64,000 nt of DNA. Source: Sepiola atlantica (lineage: Eukaryota; Mollusca; Cephalopoda; Sepiida; Sepiolidae). The notes beneath the pieces are model-generated. The model did no database searches. It was not told the origin of the DNA and saw only the letters and a list, made by a program, of their open reading frames with translations. Below, piece by piece: positions 63,215 to 64,000 of the stretch (position 1 is its first letter; each line of letters begins with the position of its first letter). The DNA lies in contig OY744516.1 of the NCBI GenBank assembly GCA_963556195.1, positions 37,060,278 through 37,124,277 of the forward strand, given 5' to 3'. The position numbers were made by a program, and so were the translations under genes.

Positions 63215-63733
63215 TCACCACTTATTAGAGCTCGGGAGCAAAAGCCACTCGAGAATAAGGGTTAAAGAGATTGTTGGTTTGGCGATGAACGCCACCGAGA
63301 AAAGATTGGAATCAAATTGTGGCATGGGCAGAAAATGAGGAGGATTTCATTATTATTATTAGCCGACGCTCAACAAGTATTTGTTTACATTAAAGACGAC
63401 CATGTTGTAGTCGGTTGGGAATCAGTCTCGTTGTATTCTGTCCCACAGATCGGGTTGCTCGAGGAAAGAAAGTTTGTTTTGGAATCTCCGTTTGGTTTTG
63501 GGCTCAGAGAGAGAGAAAGGAAAATTAATTTCTGTAGCTAGGCGAGTTCTTGCTATGAATGTTTTTTTTCTGACAAAAGATTTGGATCTCTGTTGAATAC
63601 CTACCATGAACATAACGATACAATTGAGATAGGCTAACAACATCTTTTCTCTGCGAAAGATGCTGTAGGGAAGAGAAGAGATCATCTCCCACTGAATTGC
63701 GGATTCGGTATTGTCGAGGCAAGAAAGAGTTTT
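63215..63733 (-). mobile_element. LINE family 2, 3' part
   Basis: - strand: LSQRKDVVSLSQLYRYVHGR (family HR.DV.SL..LYRY.HG), FPFSLSEPKTKRRFQNKLSF, LEQPDLWDRIQRDWFPTDYN and MVVFNVNKYL. The tail AAAGCCACTCGAGAATAAGG, GTTAAAGAGATTGTTGG follows. Frames shift several times. U2-headed SINE copy 3 is inserted at its right edge. Confidence 0.75.
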
Positions 63734-64000
63734 ATTTACTCCTCCCCAGGAGTTAGGCACAAGGCCAGTTTTATCTTACTCCCACAAGTAAGATGTGACC
63801 CAAGATCGGGTCGGGAAAGTGGGGTTTGAAAAGCCAGCGCTCGAGAGGTGGGCACTCTGGCCATTAAAAATTGCCTGGGCAGCCCCGTCGGCATTCCCCG
63901 GTAGAGGCGCCTCAGACAGTAAGCAATAAACTTACTCCTCCCCAAAGAGGGGAGGCGAAGCCTGGAAGGGTGGACCTCCTAGAACTGCACAGGACAGGCG
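63734..64000 (-). mobile_element. U2-snRNA-headed SINE-like element, copy 3 (U2 head beyond window end)
   Basis: Matches the body of copies 1 and 2 from ATTTACTCCTCCCCAGGAGT to GAACTGCACAGGACAGGCG, with the hairpins and GGTAGAGGCGCCTCAGACAG conserved. The window stops where the U2 part would start, so the head is expected but not seen. Confidence 0.8.

Overview
The window is spliced animal DNA, visibly AT-rich, with one recognisable host gene buried in transposable elements. It shows GT-AG introns, a metazoan SLC5 carrier, CR1/Jockey, RTE and R2-like LINEs, Penelope-like elements, a Ty3/gypsy element, a hAT remnant and very long (AT)n arrays. This mix fits a spiralian invertebrate, most likely a mollusc. 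No species marker was recognised, so the identification stays soft.

Host gene. Eleven exons on the + strand (19183-19374, 22459-22527, 24427-24478, 30725-30792, 34803-34883, 40605-40675, 50834-50971, 52128-52263, 54218-54306, 57247-57359, 59649-59719) join in phase. They give 360 uninterrupted codons of a sodium-coupled SLC5-family transporter (iodide / multivitamin / monocarboxylate branch). The first exon(s) and the last ~150-200 codons were not found here. Ten introns start with GT; the last visible donor is GC in an otherwise ideal context.

Region 1-7.2 kb: the reverse-transcriptase start of a Penelope-like element (-), a LINE scrap (+), a tandem pair of tRNA-like repeats each carrying a hammerhead-ribozyme motif, and a decayed Ty3/gypsy element (-) with gag, protease, RT, RNase H and a 5' LTR. 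Region 8.8-12.9 kb: a head-to-tail array of repeat units that end in the same hairpin, with G-rich minisatellite and a MITE inside. Region 13.4-17.1 kb: a nearly full-length but broken CR1/Jockey-type LINE (-). Region 18.3-18.9 kb: a hAT transposase fossil. Region 19.2-64 kb: the SLC5 gene, whose introns hold further LINE pieces, three copies of a second Penelope-like family, two more copies of the first, foldback elements, three copies of a SINE-like repeat headed by U2 snRNA sequence, and about two dozen (AT)n blocks.

The most unusual content is non-coding. (1) tRNA-like repeats ending in hammerhead ribozymes occur at 1.8-2.3 kb (two direct copies 350 bp apart) and at 34.1 kb, with further hammerhead-like motifs beside (AT)n arrays at 2.5, 45.9 and 46.2 kb. 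(2) A U2-snRNA-headed retroposon has one copy (53565-53886) framed by a 13-bp target-site duplication. (3) Several long, nearly perfect hairpins of pre-miRNA or MITE size lie in the introns.
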